This document shows, in pieces, positions 1 through 38,350 of a stretch of 64,000 nucleotides of DNA. The DNA is from Glandiceps talaboti (Eukaryota > Hemichordata > Enteropneusta > Spengelidae). Numbering within the stretch: position 1 is the first letter of the stretch; every line of letters starts with the position of its first letter. The position numbers were made by a program, and so were the translations under genes. The stretch is from the NCBI RefSeq assembly GCF_964340395.1, contig NC_135560.1, forward strand, positions 16,932,598 to 16,996,597, written 5' to 3'. The notes beneath the pieces were generated by a model, which saw only the letters and a program-made list of their open reading frames with translations, ran no database searches and was not told the DNA's origin.

Positions 1-103
1 TAGTAGTCTGCAGTCATGTATTGTGGTGACGTAATGGTTGAGTCATGGTCAAGTATATACATGCAACATGTTTTACAAATCTGACGCACACATACACACA
101 CAC

Positions 104-151
<48 letters not shown>

Positions 152-1470
152 TACAAAGACAGGCCATGAACATATTGGCTTGAGTTTCAATAGACATACA
201 GTTTATTCAAATCTCTGTCTCATTACGGATTAAACAAGGGCAAGTGACGTCACTGGCCAATACTTTATACTCACGATTGTGTCACGGTTTCATTTGATGA
301 TAATATAATTTGTACGTTGTATTTTATTAGTATTTATGACACACGATCACAAATTACAAATGTTATTTCCTGTATATACACCAACTGAACGTCTTCTACA
401 GATCTTAGGTTCTAGTTTTCCTGTCTTGTTAAAATTGCCAGCATATTATTTTTTCATTAACCCGGACAGAGAAAAGTAGAAAAAGCTGAGAAAATGAAAG
501 GCTGTTTGTAACTTATTGGTAAAAAAAACCCGTATCTATGTTTTGAGCTGACGTAACAAAACAACTTATTTTTCAAACCTACAGTCACACCTTATTCCTT
601 TAGTTTAATATGATCAAAACCGTTACGAAGGAAAAGAAAGAGAGTGGAACGACTTCTTCGTTTGTGGTGGGGTTTGGTGTCGGTTTTAATTCTTGAAGCA
701 ACGAAAATATAGAATGGCGAATTGGAATTTTACGGAGTGACTTTTCATATTCGGCCCGACAGAATACAGTGCATACTGTCAAAATCTGGTGCATACAGTG
801 TATAATGAGCTTTCTAACTAAATGGGGTTCAAAACTTTATTTTTAGCTGCATTTCTCGCGCATAGGAGGCCCAGCGAAATTATTTCCACTAACCCTTCAT
901 CAATCGAAATATCTAAAACCAAGGAATAAACATTGGCAAATCTTGCTCAGAATTGACCTGCTAGACACCGGGGTATAAACATTCGATGTATTTCCTCTGT
1001 GTTCATAACATTGGTAAACGAAACAACACAAGCTTCAACAGAACACTAGTCGAGGAGTAAAGCCGTTTTGTGAAACTGAACAGTTCAAATAGCAGAGATG
1101 TTCGACTTTACTGAGTGAAAAAAGGCATGTATTGTATATTGCATAACTATTTATTTCCGGCAGCATATATATACTTCTAGAAGGTATAATTACACTCGTC
1201 AGCAAGAATGACCACCTGTTTCATTCAAATCAAGCGAAAATGTACAAATAAAAACAAAAGGCTTCAACCTAAAGCCCGTTGATGTCTTAGTTCCATCATC
1301 CCTAGCGAGCGTTGCTATGACGTCACCAGACGCCATCTTAGATTGTTGTGTTTTGATTCTGCGATGTGCATGTTCCGCTCTGTGTATGATAACAATTTGT
1401 GTTGTCATGGTTTACGGCGCCGATTTTCGAAGGGTTAAGTGTTGGTAGATGATATAATTGACCGGTCAAG
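1..1470. promoter_or_regulatory. 5' flank and probable promoter of the coiled-coil gene
   Basis: No gene is seen in this stretch. It holds a CA microsatellite (86-149). Close to the first coding exon are a perfect CRE palindrome TGACGTCA (1318-1325) and CGCCATCTT (1331-1339), the reverse of the YY1-type AAGATGGCG core. Both are common in TATA-less housekeeping promoters, and they lie about 130-150 bases before the ATG at 1471. The promoter role is inferred from motif and position only. A short open frame on the minus strand (1199-1408) crosses this area and contains an ATG next to the YY1-like site; I regard it as chance. Confidence 0.4.
86..149. repeat. CA dinucleotide microsatellite
   Basis: Nearly uninterrupted CA repeats, with a few GC/AT interruptions at the left end. 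Confidence 0.95.
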
Positions 1471-4400
1471 ATGGGTAACGGGGCCAGTGGTCATGTGAAA
1501 TCCATAAAACTCAAACAAAATTCCAAAGCCGGTCGAGGGCTAGATGGCGAGTTGACGAGAGACAGGTAAGATCTCATCTCAGATATGAACCAGTCACGTC
1601 ATTTTTTTGGGATTGACAAATTAACAGGACTTGGGTATCATAACTTTACATTCTGCATAATTGTATCAGAGATTCATCAGTTTTAGATCAGCAGATATAT
1701 CACAAAATCAACAGACCTGGGCCGAATGGCTGAGGAGTTTCAACATGAATCGTCGTAGAATGACAAACAAAGTGCAGTCATGTTCGTCATCACACTTTCA
1801 TGATATATACCGTTATAATAATTTATGGTCAATGGACTTTGGTGCCGTTTTATTAGTATCACACGTCACTCAACTCTATTGACCGTAACAGGGTGTAGTA
1901 TTTTCCCCATGAAACTTGTTTTAGTAGAAACAAACGTATCAGCAAAAAAAAAAGCGAATGAGCATTTGAACTTGAAGTGAAAGTGGATTGATTTAATTCA
2001 GAAAATTCTGTTTTCAATACAATGAATGGACAAAGTATAAGCGTACTGTTGATTTTTCATTGATGGATGGCACATACAAAATAAGATATGTTACATACAC
2101 ACATACAATATTGTATTGAGAACTGATGGAAGGAAATCACTAAACGTAAAATCTGAGAAAAATAAAATACTATTTGATGTTTATGATTTCTTGACTATGT
2201 TTCCTTGCAGGAGATCTAACTCAGATGGCTGTATTGTTGATAGTCTTAGTTCAAGCAAGTCCAAAGTAAGTACAACTCTTTTAAAGTTGTCAGGAAACTT
2301 CCCATCACAACACTGGCCTACATCATTGTAAATGGAAGCAGTGTAAGCTAAAATCTGTAACTTGCGTATTCCACACCAGCCACTCTAACCATTCAACCAT
2401 CATGACTCCACTGTGTATACTATAGTATAGTAAACTCTACACATAGATGTATGCAGGACAAATGCAAACCATTTTACAGTTTGTTTATTGTTGTTACTGT
2501 GCAGTAATGATATATTTATGTATTCTGTAGGTTGACATGCTTCGACAACAACTTCAGGAATGTGAAGAAATGTTGAAAGATGCTGAAGAGAGAGCTGGCA
2601 AAGCCAAACTCATAGAACAGCAGGTATTAGCAATGTTACGTTACATGTAGTAGACTAGAGACTTGTGGTGTGAGTGTAACATGAGGTAGTAAGACCACAG
2701 TAAGTCTCTGGGCTAAACCATACATTTGTAGACAGTGGAGAAGAAACTGTCTATGGCTAGACATAATACATTCTTAATTTTGAAACAGTAGAGATATTTG
2801 TTATAAATATTTTTTGTTATCCTGTAATGGAAAACATAACCAGCGTAATAACACATATCACTCTTCATAGATGGCAGAAGTTGAAGGAAACAATTTTGAA
2901 CTAACTGATCGAGTTGCTGCGCTGGAACATGAGTTAGAGATATTAAAAAGAGAGAAGGAAGAACTTGATGATGAAGACTTTTCAGAGACTTTGAATGCAA
3001 AAGACCAGGTACAGTCACAATAAATTGTAATTCCTCAGGATTTTTCTTCATTCAGTCAAGGAAAATATGAGATAACTTGGAGCCATGTCACTTGTGGTGA
3101 AAGGTGAGAAATGGCAACATTTTTAGGTCATGAGTATCACTGACTGAATAAAGAAAATTATATGAGAATAATATATCTATACCTTGACAAGTATAATTAT
3201 GGAAACTTTGGAAGAATAATGGTGACTTTGAGTGGTTGGACCTAGTGACATATTGCTAACACTACAAAATGCATGGCATAGACACTCACACATGTTTTGT
3301 GATGTTAAAAGATCAGGGTATAAATTCCATAATTTAATCAAACATTTTAACCATTAACATGACTTGCATTTGGTACAGACAAGTTAAACAACCTATTTTC
3401 ACATAGTCAACATAATGTTGTTACTTGAAGTATAATCCAAAGTTACGACAGTTACCACAGATAATTTGGTTTCTAAGTTATGGCATTCTGGGTGTAACAG
3501 CTGTTACCATAGATAGTTTGGTTTCTAAGTTATGGTGTGCTGGTGTTGTAGCTTCTTGAAGTCCTGATGTACTTGTACCTGTATAATGTGTATTGACTGC
3601 AATAGCATTTCACCTCATACTAGAGGGTCAAAGTAGAACAAAAGATGGTTGACGTCTCATTCTCACACATTGCTAATAGTAATACACTATTCATGTGTAG
3701 TGCATGGAGTGGAAGTTATGTTGTCAACTGAGAAATTAAATAGTCGTTATTTTTATGACACACATAGGTGGTAGAATTCTATTGCAGGTGTCGAGAGATG
3801 TATGCTTGTGCTTTACTGATATAGTTGAAAACATTTATTTTAAAGAATACAAGAGGGGTTGTACATGTTTGTACAGATCTTTATTGTATAGTACTGGTAT
3901 GATAATAATTATGCAGGAGTATTTATTGCATAGTGTGATGATCATTATTTCTTGATTTCTAGTACATTGAAAAGTTGGAAAAGGAAGCTGAAGACACACA
4001 GATTGAAATCAAGAAACTGGTAAGTAGTATTTAGACATGATATAGTGTATGTGTTTGTGACAGAAAATAATCCAGATGTAAATGTCAAAGTCAGCTATTT
4101 AGATACAAATTGTATCTTGTAAATTGTATACAGTGAGCTACACTGTAGGGATAGAGGTACTGATAACAATGCAGAACTATTTCACAAAAAGATGAAACAG
4201 GAACTGTGATCCTAGGCAAATGAAATCACCATTTTGTTAAAAGGAGCTAGCAATCCAATACAGGCTGTTTGTCGATGCTAGAAGCTTTGTGTTATTGACT
4301 CTGAATAGGATTATTATCTTAAAACAAGTTACCATTAGATGTTATTCCCCAATATTTTTCTTCGTTCAACCAAGGAAAATATGAGTGACCTGAGGGGCTT

Positions 4401-6423
4401 TGTCACTACGAGTCATTAGAATGAAGAAAAATATTGAATTATGACATAAGTATACCAACACCAGTAATATCAAAGAGAAATTAGGGAAAGTAGTGGCAAT
4501 TTTGAACATTTTGATTCCATATTTTTGTGTTCAACTTGGTTTATGCATTGTATAATATTCCTTATTTCATGGCACATTAATAATACAGTATGTCTCATTA
4601 AGACTATTAAGTCCTGCCTTACTAAAGAATGAACCAGGCTTGCACATTTCATCAGCATTGCACAACGTCTGCTTCTCTGAGAATGCACTTTTAGTCAGAA
4701 ACAGATTCCAAAGTACTGAAACATTGATTTCCATGTGTTCTCTCATGTCTCACATTTACAGCGCCTGAGAATGAAGAAGAGAATGAAAAGTGTGCAGACA
4801 GAATTAGCTGAAGCTAAACAAGAATCTGCTCTCAAGACATACAGTTTCAAACAAGAGATATCAAGACTAGAAGAAGAGAATTCTAAATTAACACGTATGT
4901 GATTTGATGTATTTACTTGATGCATTTAGGTGTTACAATCTCATAATGTGGATTTGACACATGAAGTAATGTATCAGGAGTTTGACAATAATACTCACAA
5001 ATATGCAGAGTTGATAACATGTATGCAAAGTTAGTTAGACCAGTGATTTACATGTACAGCAGTGGTTAAGGGCTAAGTTTCATGTTACAAAGTGCTTATT
5101 TCATTGTATCAAGAGAGTGTTCAGAAATTACAACAGGGTTTGGTGCCCTTGCTACTTTGTTCAGGGAGAATATTGAGTGCATGGTTTTGATTTGAAATTT
5201 AGATTTGTATGTCCATCAGAGTGGTCAGATAGTGGTCCATATATATACACCTATTGTGAATCTCACCATACTCTATATGTGAAGCTCATAGAAAATAACA
5301 TTAGCTGTTAGGTGTACTTTGTTCTCAGATTTGTATTACTGTGACTTAGGATCTTGAGTTAGCGAGGTGCTAATTATGTGTTTGTGTGTATTTTTCAGAA
5401 CATCTAGACAGAGCTAGTTCAGCTTCCAAATCCAGACAAGCACTTAGTGAAAAGAAGAAAATACAAGAAGAAGATAGTGAACCAGAATGGGAAGACAGTC
5501 GAACTAAACTCATTTTAGAACTCTCAAATCAAGTGTCTATTCAAGATGAAAAAATAAGTGAACTTGAAAATGATATTGCTACAAAAGAAAAACTTATACA
5601 AGAACTACAAAAATTACAGCCAAGACCCCCGAGTGGAACAAGAAAAAGCTCTGCGTCTAGATCTACTAAAGATGGTAGACTTACAGATGTGAACAGGCCA
5701 GGCAGTGGCGATACAAACTCTAACAAAGTTAGGGTGTCTTCAGGTGCTAGTAGACAGAGTGCTTTGTCGAGGGAGGATGTTTCTATGGCTGTTACTCCAG
5801 ATGTAGATTCAGGGGTAGTATTAGATAGCAGGCAATCTTCAGGCACATCGCGAGGTACCCCAGACTCAAACGGAAGATGTGCTTCAGAAGATGCTGGAGA
5901 TAGTGCAAGTAGAAGACGGAGAAGGGATCAATTTAAAGTCAGACAACAATCATCTTTAGACAATAATGATCAAAAACACCAATCTCAGAAAAGTAACAAT
6001 TTCAAATCCATACATCCCAGTGAGTCTGATCATAGAAAATCAAGTCCTTATGACCAACAAACACTTTTAGACTCATTTGAAACAGAAACAGAAGAGAATA
6101 CTGGTGGCGCCAGAAGGAAAACGAAAACAAGAAAAGATTTATCTTATACGGAGCAGGACTCAAAGTATAACAAGACTTTTGATAGAAGCAAACAGAAGAA
6201 CCTTCCTTATGAAAAAAGCAAACTTACAACAAATTTGACAGATGTGTATGACTTGAATGATTTATTGAATGACTTTGATAGTTTTGATACTGAGAGTGAT
6301 GCAATTCAGACTAAGAAGAAGAAGAAAAAACCCAAACCTTTATCATCCAAACAACATGAAACTATGTATTTTGATACAAATATGGATTCAGATGCAGCTC
6401 TTTTAGAAATACCAGTACCATGA
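1471..6423 (+). CDS. coiled-coil protein with N-myristoylation-type N-terminus (7 exons, 531 aa)
   Basis: I do not recognise an orthologue. Coding exons: 1471-1565, 2211-2265, 2531-2623, 2871-3008, 3963-4019, 4762-4894 and 5399-6423. All junctions are GT-AG, phases join, and the sum (1596 nt) is 532 codons with the stop. The protein starts MGNGASGHVKS; Gly2 with Ser6 fits the N-myristoyltransferase signal, so membrane attachment is inferred. Residues about 51-195 are heptad-like and rich in E/K/L (coiled coil). A second coiled coil spans about 220-262. From about 265 to the end the chain is Ser/Asp/Lys-rich and probably disordered, with a six-Lys run (about 496-501) that could act as a nuclear signal or polybasic patch. 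The MGNG start followed by coiled coil resembles the N-terminus of cGMP-dependent kinase 2, but there is no kinase domain before the stop. The last exon carries 341 codons. Alternative upstream non-coding exons cannot be excluded. Confidence 0.82.
3033..3165. repeat. degenerate copy of CAATATTTTTCTTC foldback element
   Basis: Lies in intron 4 of the coiled-coil gene. It shares the TTTTTCTTCATTCAGTCAAGG start, the GGAAAATATGAG core and a GTCACTTGTGG segment with the cleaner copy at 4350-4436. Its right end is eroded. Confidence 0.5.
3446..3545. repeat. two-copy direct repeat of about 50 bp
   Basis: GTTACCA..GATA.TTTGGTTTCTAAGTTATGG occurs twice in a row in intron 4 of the coiled-coil gene, with few differences. 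Confidence 0.75.
4350..4436. mobile_element. foldback MITE-like element with CAATATTTTTCTTC termini
   Basis: Starts CAATATTTTTCTTCGTTC and ends GAATGAAGAAAAATATTG, which pair as terminal inverted repeats with one mismatch. The core (GGAAAATATGAGTGACC, then GTCACTACGAGTCA) is itself partly palindromic. It has no coding capacity. Related copies are at 3033-3165, about 9840-9950 and 63279-63420. It sits in intron 5 of the coiled-coil gene. Confidence 0.7.
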
Positions 6424-7660
6424 TGTATTATTGTGGATGGCAAAGTATTGAGTTTGAAGATTGACAGACATTTTAGAATAAGATTTGTATATACAAGTAA
6501 AGCCAAAGCCAAAGTTTTTTAAAACGACAGTGTATGAAGCAGGTATATTTTATACTTATGGTTTAATGTCTTGCTTTTCAAGCCAGCCAGTCTAATTATT
6601 TCTCACTGGCACACCTTAAACATATTGTTTCTATCTTCTAGTCAAACACCCAAAATGTTTAAGCAAAGGTAAAACATTGTTTAAAGGTAGGTATATTTTG
6701 CACCTGTAATGATTTTTAGACCCAATGGGCAATAATGAGTTAGTAAGTTGAAACGTTTGGGATGTGTTCAACAAAGACTTGCTCATGCTTCACTAAGCCT
6801 GTAACTCTTGGCAATGCATCTTTGGTTTTTGCGTAAGGAAATTTTGTTGCATTTTTCAATTAAAATGTCAGATGGACATCCAAGTCTGCAGTGTTTTTTG
6901 CAACCATAGTATGATTACACTTTATTAGCCCCAACCGAGTCCAGAAGGGGCTATAAGAGTGGCCCGTGTCAGTCTCTCATGTGTCAATCCGTCCATAGAC
7001 AGCCCTGTCTCTGAGACTGATGCCCCAGCTCAGTACAACAAAACCTGGCACAAATATTAGACACTTACGGGAAATCACTTTGTTATTTTGTTCTCTGGTC
7101 AGATGTGACTTTTTCTCACACTATTTCAGTGTCTTCCACTATATAGTCAGTGTGTTCAATTTTCCCTGTAATGGTGTCAAGAAATAAGTACAGTCAAACA
7201 AGGAGATAAAAAATCTTTTCCTTGTCTGTGATACAGTGTACTTTATGCTCAGTCATGAGTAGATATTTTTATGTGTTGATGTTATTAACTTTAGTAGATC
7301 GCCAGCTAAGTATTTAGGACCATACTGTAAACACCAGTCAACAGAACAATTAACAATGTTGGGGAGTATGTCTTCGAAGGTAGAAGACTTGTTTTATTTA
7401 CCTGAAGTGAAATTGTAATTTATATTTCATCACAGTTAAGGATACTATTGTAGAGTAAATTGCGCCAAAAAAGATGTACTGCAAGATTTTATACATCAGT
7501 GAAACTTAAAACAAACAAAAAACAGTTTGATAATACTGAGTGACAAATGTACTTGAATGTATTTTACAATCAGGAAATTAAAAAAAAAGTGCCTAAAAGC
7601 CGGCATTGTAGCACAACTTTACAGTTTATGTGTTAATTTTTAAAATGTTAAGCCATATAC

Positions 7661-8050
7661 CTATTCATCCTTATTATCTTTGCAATATCATCATCATTTC
7701 ACGTTGTTTTGGGTGTAACCTTGTTGCCATGCTTATATGTTCATTTTTTTGAATGTTCACACTTGCCTATCCATCCCTGTTGTCATCCTTGCAATGCCAT
7801 AAATACCTTCATTTGACTGTTGCTATGGGTATGGTCTTGTTCTAGGCATATATAACTGTTCATTCAAGTGTTTATCCACTTGCCTATTCATCCCTGTTGT
7901 TATCTTTGCAAAATATGCCATCATTTGGCTATTACTATGGGCATGGTCTTCTTGCTAGGCATGTTTGCATATATTTGAATGTTTATTCACTTCTCTACCA
8001 ATTAATATGGTTGTCTTTGCAAAATATACTGGCATTAGCTGTTGCTACAT
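7661..8050. repeat. tandem array, units of about 110-117 bp, about 3.5 copies
   Basis: Units begin about 7661, 7768, 7885 and 7996. Each carries CCTATYCATCC, then CTTTGCAA or CCTTGCAA, then GGCATGGTCTT-like and CATATAT/TTGAATG..TCACTT segments. The copies are diverged, so the array is old. Confidence 0.75.
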
Positions 8051-8128
8051 ACATGCATGCATGCATACATACATACATACATACATACATACAATACATA
8101 CAATACATACATACATACATACATACAT
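8048..8128. repeat. CATA tetranucleotide microsatellite
   Basis: CATA repeats with a short CATG stretch at the left end. Confidence 0.95.
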
Positions 8129-8485
8129 TAAACTTGGGCTCTCAGCAGAACAAAACAACACATACAACTTTGGTAGATGATAAGTATAGTACTCTTTAAT
8201 GATGTGTTATGTTGAAGGTTTTTAAAAGAAAGTAACCTTGAACTTACAGGGTGCAGCATAAATTGACTAAAAAATTCTCCCATTTTAAATAGTGTTTCGT
8301 CAATACTTACAAGGAAAAATATATACATCTCAATAACTAGAACTTGTCAAACACTTAAATAACATTTTAACCATTCATACCCTTGTCTACAGAGGGCAGG
8401 CACCATCGATGCACTGTCCGTTCGTGCATGCCGTCTGTGTAACTTCCTATCATGGTCATAGAGGGCGCCCTAACTCAACACTACA

Positions 8486-34704
<26,219 letters not shown>

Positions 34705-35404
34705 GCCAAAACCAGGCCAGGTCAGTCTGTCACTCCGTAACGGGTTTAACGGAATAAGTTGATGGACGGCTGCATTATCGGTACGTTAGCCAATATCATC
34801 CCGCCTTCAGAGAATATATTCGTAGACACCACTGTTGAATAAAAGTGAGAAAGAAATAACGAAATTTCCGAGCAGTGAATAAATGTGACAGGATATTGTG
34901 TGCTAGCCGATGAAGTTGTCGGCCTTTGTTCATATATAGTGCACGACACACATGTTTGGCTCGGTCGCGAATGGCAACGAAAACGTTTACAGACTATATT
35001 TCCCGCGCCCTTGTGATAGGAGGACGTCGAGCATAATCCACTGTGGCGATCTTTGACAAGAAATGAATAATTTACCTTTAATTTTCAAGGTTCACCCATG
35101 ATCAGAGTCTGGTTTCCGGCACACAGCACAAGAGGTAGCTAGGGTGGTAACTGGCAACGATAGAGTCGCTACCTTTATCGTCGCGGCGCCTATTATTGTG
35201 AGCTGATTGTGTTGTGGTGGCATCTTCACATGGTTGACTCCGGTCAAGGACCTATAACGAACCAGTACAGCGCCATCTGTTGGGTAACCTATTCTTGCCT
35301 ACCGTCTGATTATGAATGGGAAAACAAGAATATGTATTCGGAATGTTGCCCTTCGTCATTCCCAACCATGTGTGTAAGACGTTCAAAAGTTCAAATGCAA
35401 GACT

Positions 35405-35512
35405 ATCAGAAAAAAATTATTCCGTCTTTAAAATATTTCTGAGATAAGCTAATATACTATTGGTGTATTAGCTTATCTCAGAAATATTTAAAAAACGGAA
35501 TTATTTTTTCAG
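35405..35512. repeat. long near-perfect inverted repeat (hairpin)
   Basis: The left arm (about 35409-35456) and right arm (about 35464-35510) share TTTCTGAGATAAGCTAATA and its complement, plus the outer AAAAAATTATTCCGT.TTT. The arms are about 46 bp with a loop of about 8-10 bp. Weaker pairing extends a further 10 bp outward. It could be a foldback MITE, a recombination scar or a hairpin transcript. Confidence 0.85.
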
Positions 35513-38350
35513 TATTACTTGGTAGTATCACCATGTTATAGCTGCCTTATTGTGACTAAACAAACTCCTTCTTCAATAAGCGTCCGTTGTGTTATTCACA
35601 TGGTCATCTTTCTTTCACCTTCGTAAAACAAATTTACTCGAAACAACATATCGCTGACTTCAGTACTTTTAGGGACTGTATATTAATATATCACACCAGT
35701 CCACTGTGGTACTATCTAGTACATGTCAAAGTAAACTTGGCTAGTAAGTAGTTCATATATGCCTTATCAAACAAACCACTTCAAAACCGTCAAACAACGG
35801 ATTAAGTCATTCAAGGGTATATGATATTGTAATACTTCAGAGTTGACTTTGGAAGGGATAGGATAGTAGTTGCCAGGTGATTCCCAATGCTATACTTCTG
35901 ATGAGTTCATTAATTGAACGATTAGTGACAGTTATGACTGATTAAAGAAATGTACAAAACAAAGAGAATCTTCCAGACTATGACGAGACTTGTGAGTTTG
36001 CTCATACAGCAAAGTATTAAAGGTACATCAGACTCATTGAAGGTTTGATAGTATCAAGTGGAGAAAAAGTAATGCTTAGAAGTGGGGTAAGGAGACTAGG
36101 TCTGTTGCATTGTCAAGTTCTATATCCATGTATGTGTAAAGCATATACTTGAAACATCTCACAATCCGAATTCCTGCACATTATACGGGAAAGATTTACA
36201 AGCACAATTAGTATTCTATATTGTAGGTGTAGGTGTATATGTAGGTTTATATATTATAAAACCTCAAACTCTGACAATTGTTGGGAGCTCTCATTTTATC
36301 AGCATACTGACATTATCTTGGTTTAATGATCGAAAGGCAATTTAATAACTTTTTAGTTCGAAATACTTTCTTTCCTGCTTATTGCCTTCAAATAAAGTAA
36401 TCATGAATGTTTATGTTAAGGTATTACATTGACATGTCTACTGACATGCGACAATTGATGCGTGTCCATGGCAATGATTCTACTGAAAAATGATTAAGGA
36501 ACAAATTTAAAATTAGGCTCTCTTGGCAATTGATGCTGTGTAAAATCATCTACCTTTGCCTGTAGAAACTCATGTATAATCTTTCACCAAAATGCTGCAC
36601 AACTGCCGACAGACTGAAAGATCTTAGACTGTTCTTCACTTGATTCATTTGCATCTACTGTACATCATTAACCACTACAAGGCGAATGACTTATGCATAA
36701 TTTTATATGCATGCTGTGATTAAACTCACTTCATAGGAGACTATTTTGCCTGCAACTACACACACTATTATATAGTGGTTGGTGGTGTTTCTTTAATCTT
36801 TACTTTACTGAAAATTTCATTAACTTGTGGTGCAACACAAACACGTATATCCCTAGAAATTATTTTACAACAGTAACATACAGCAAACAAAAGACAACAA
36901 AAACTGAGGTACACTTTACTTTGATAGTTATTTATTTTCTTGTACTTCATACATTTGTACACACATACAGGTGTTATTGCCCCTTTGTAAGGTACAGCAC
37001 CAAATAGTGACTTGAAATCACATATAATGACATACTTTTTAGAACACCAAACTACAGTGATTCTACAGTGAACTCTGCATGAATTTTTCTCTCTTTGAGG
37101 TTGAAAGCAGTCAGTGAAATCTAACTTTTGCGTCCATTTTCAACCATTTCTTCTGAATACTGGGTGGCTGGCCTGCTATAAAACGGTCAATCACCCAACA
37201 ATGTACAAAGCTACCATTTCTGTTATGGATATAATGACTTGACAAATATCAACAGTTTGGCTAAACATGCAGTTTACAGTTACATTCAAGCCTTTCATTT
37301 CATATACATTTTATGGGGTCTCATGAAACTATTTCAAATGGGTGTTCCAACATGAGAGGAAATGTCCATAAAATAAAATGCTTTAGTCATGTAGATTTAC
37401 TCTTTGGTGAGAACACTTAAATCCAACTAAAATGAAAGCGTTTGACCTTTCACACAGTTAGAGATACTTTACAGCAAGTGTTGGGACTTTGGGCTGTCCC
37501 ACACGAAAGACAATATTGTCCTTGGGGTCCATCCTTGCATATAGACTGTCAAGTTACTCAAGCTTTATTTTCACTTTCAACAGTATGCACTAGAGAACAT
37601 CATTTGCAGGATTTTAAAAGTGTATAATTGAGCAGCTGTTAAAAATCTACCAAACCTAATTATTCTGGACATGTTTATAAATTCAAGGTTTTCATACTTG
37701 TTTTCTTCCCCATAACCAGAAATCTTACTACAATCAGTGTAATTAAAGACATTACACTTTCTAGGCTGGCTGTTTTGCCATTATACTTCACAAAAGACAC
37801 ACTGTAATTTGGTGCTCCTGATACACAATCAAAATAAAGGAAACTGTAAATCTAGACTGAGATCAATCTTGTCACCCTATCCTCACTGGTCATCTCTTTT
37901 CTTTGAGATGCACTAGGGCATCATGACAAGGTGTGTCTTACAGACAGCTCAGCAATATGTGTGTATACAGTTGTTCATCAGAATTCCTTTACATATTCTG
38001 TAGTACAAAAAAACAATGACTAGATGAACAGGACACCATCATAAGCAGTGTTCTATTGCTCAACATACAAGATATGAACACATACAATAGATAATGTCAG
38101 CACTTCACTATGCAATCACTTGACACATGGTCCTTACAACAGTATAGCAAATTGTGTATTGTCTTACATGACAAATTTTGAAATGATTGTAAATGTACAA
38201 GAAAAGAGACAACTGTCTGTGATCAAAGCTGTTGAGTTGGTAAAGTGTAGTATACTTTTAGAGTAACCCGGAGACTTGCCATGCTTATTATCATAAGTAG
38301 TTTTAGTCTGTTAGGAATGATGTGTTGAGACACCATATCAGTATCAGCCA

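Larger units (their letters stand above)
6424..8485. other. convergent intergenic region between coiled-coil gene and TIR gene
   Basis: The first part is probably the 3' UTR of the plus-strand gene; an ATTAAA at about 6859 is a possible weak poly(A) signal, and I saw no canonical AATAAA on the plus strand. About 6930-7080 (GCCCCAACCGAG...GGGGCTATAA...) reads like a repeat element but I cannot name it. It also holds a tandem array (7661-8050) and a CATA microsatellite (8048-8128). No coding exon was found. Confidence 0.6.

Noticed and set aside
1199-1408. 69-codon minus-strand frame starting in the promoter, with an ATG at a YY1-like site
   Set aside because: No downstream exon in phase was found, and the ATG coincides with a common promoter motif.
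1715-1760. tRNA A-box-like GGGCCGAATGGCTGAGGAG
   Set aside because: No B box or acceptor stem follows at the right distance; it lies in an intron of the coiled-coil gene.
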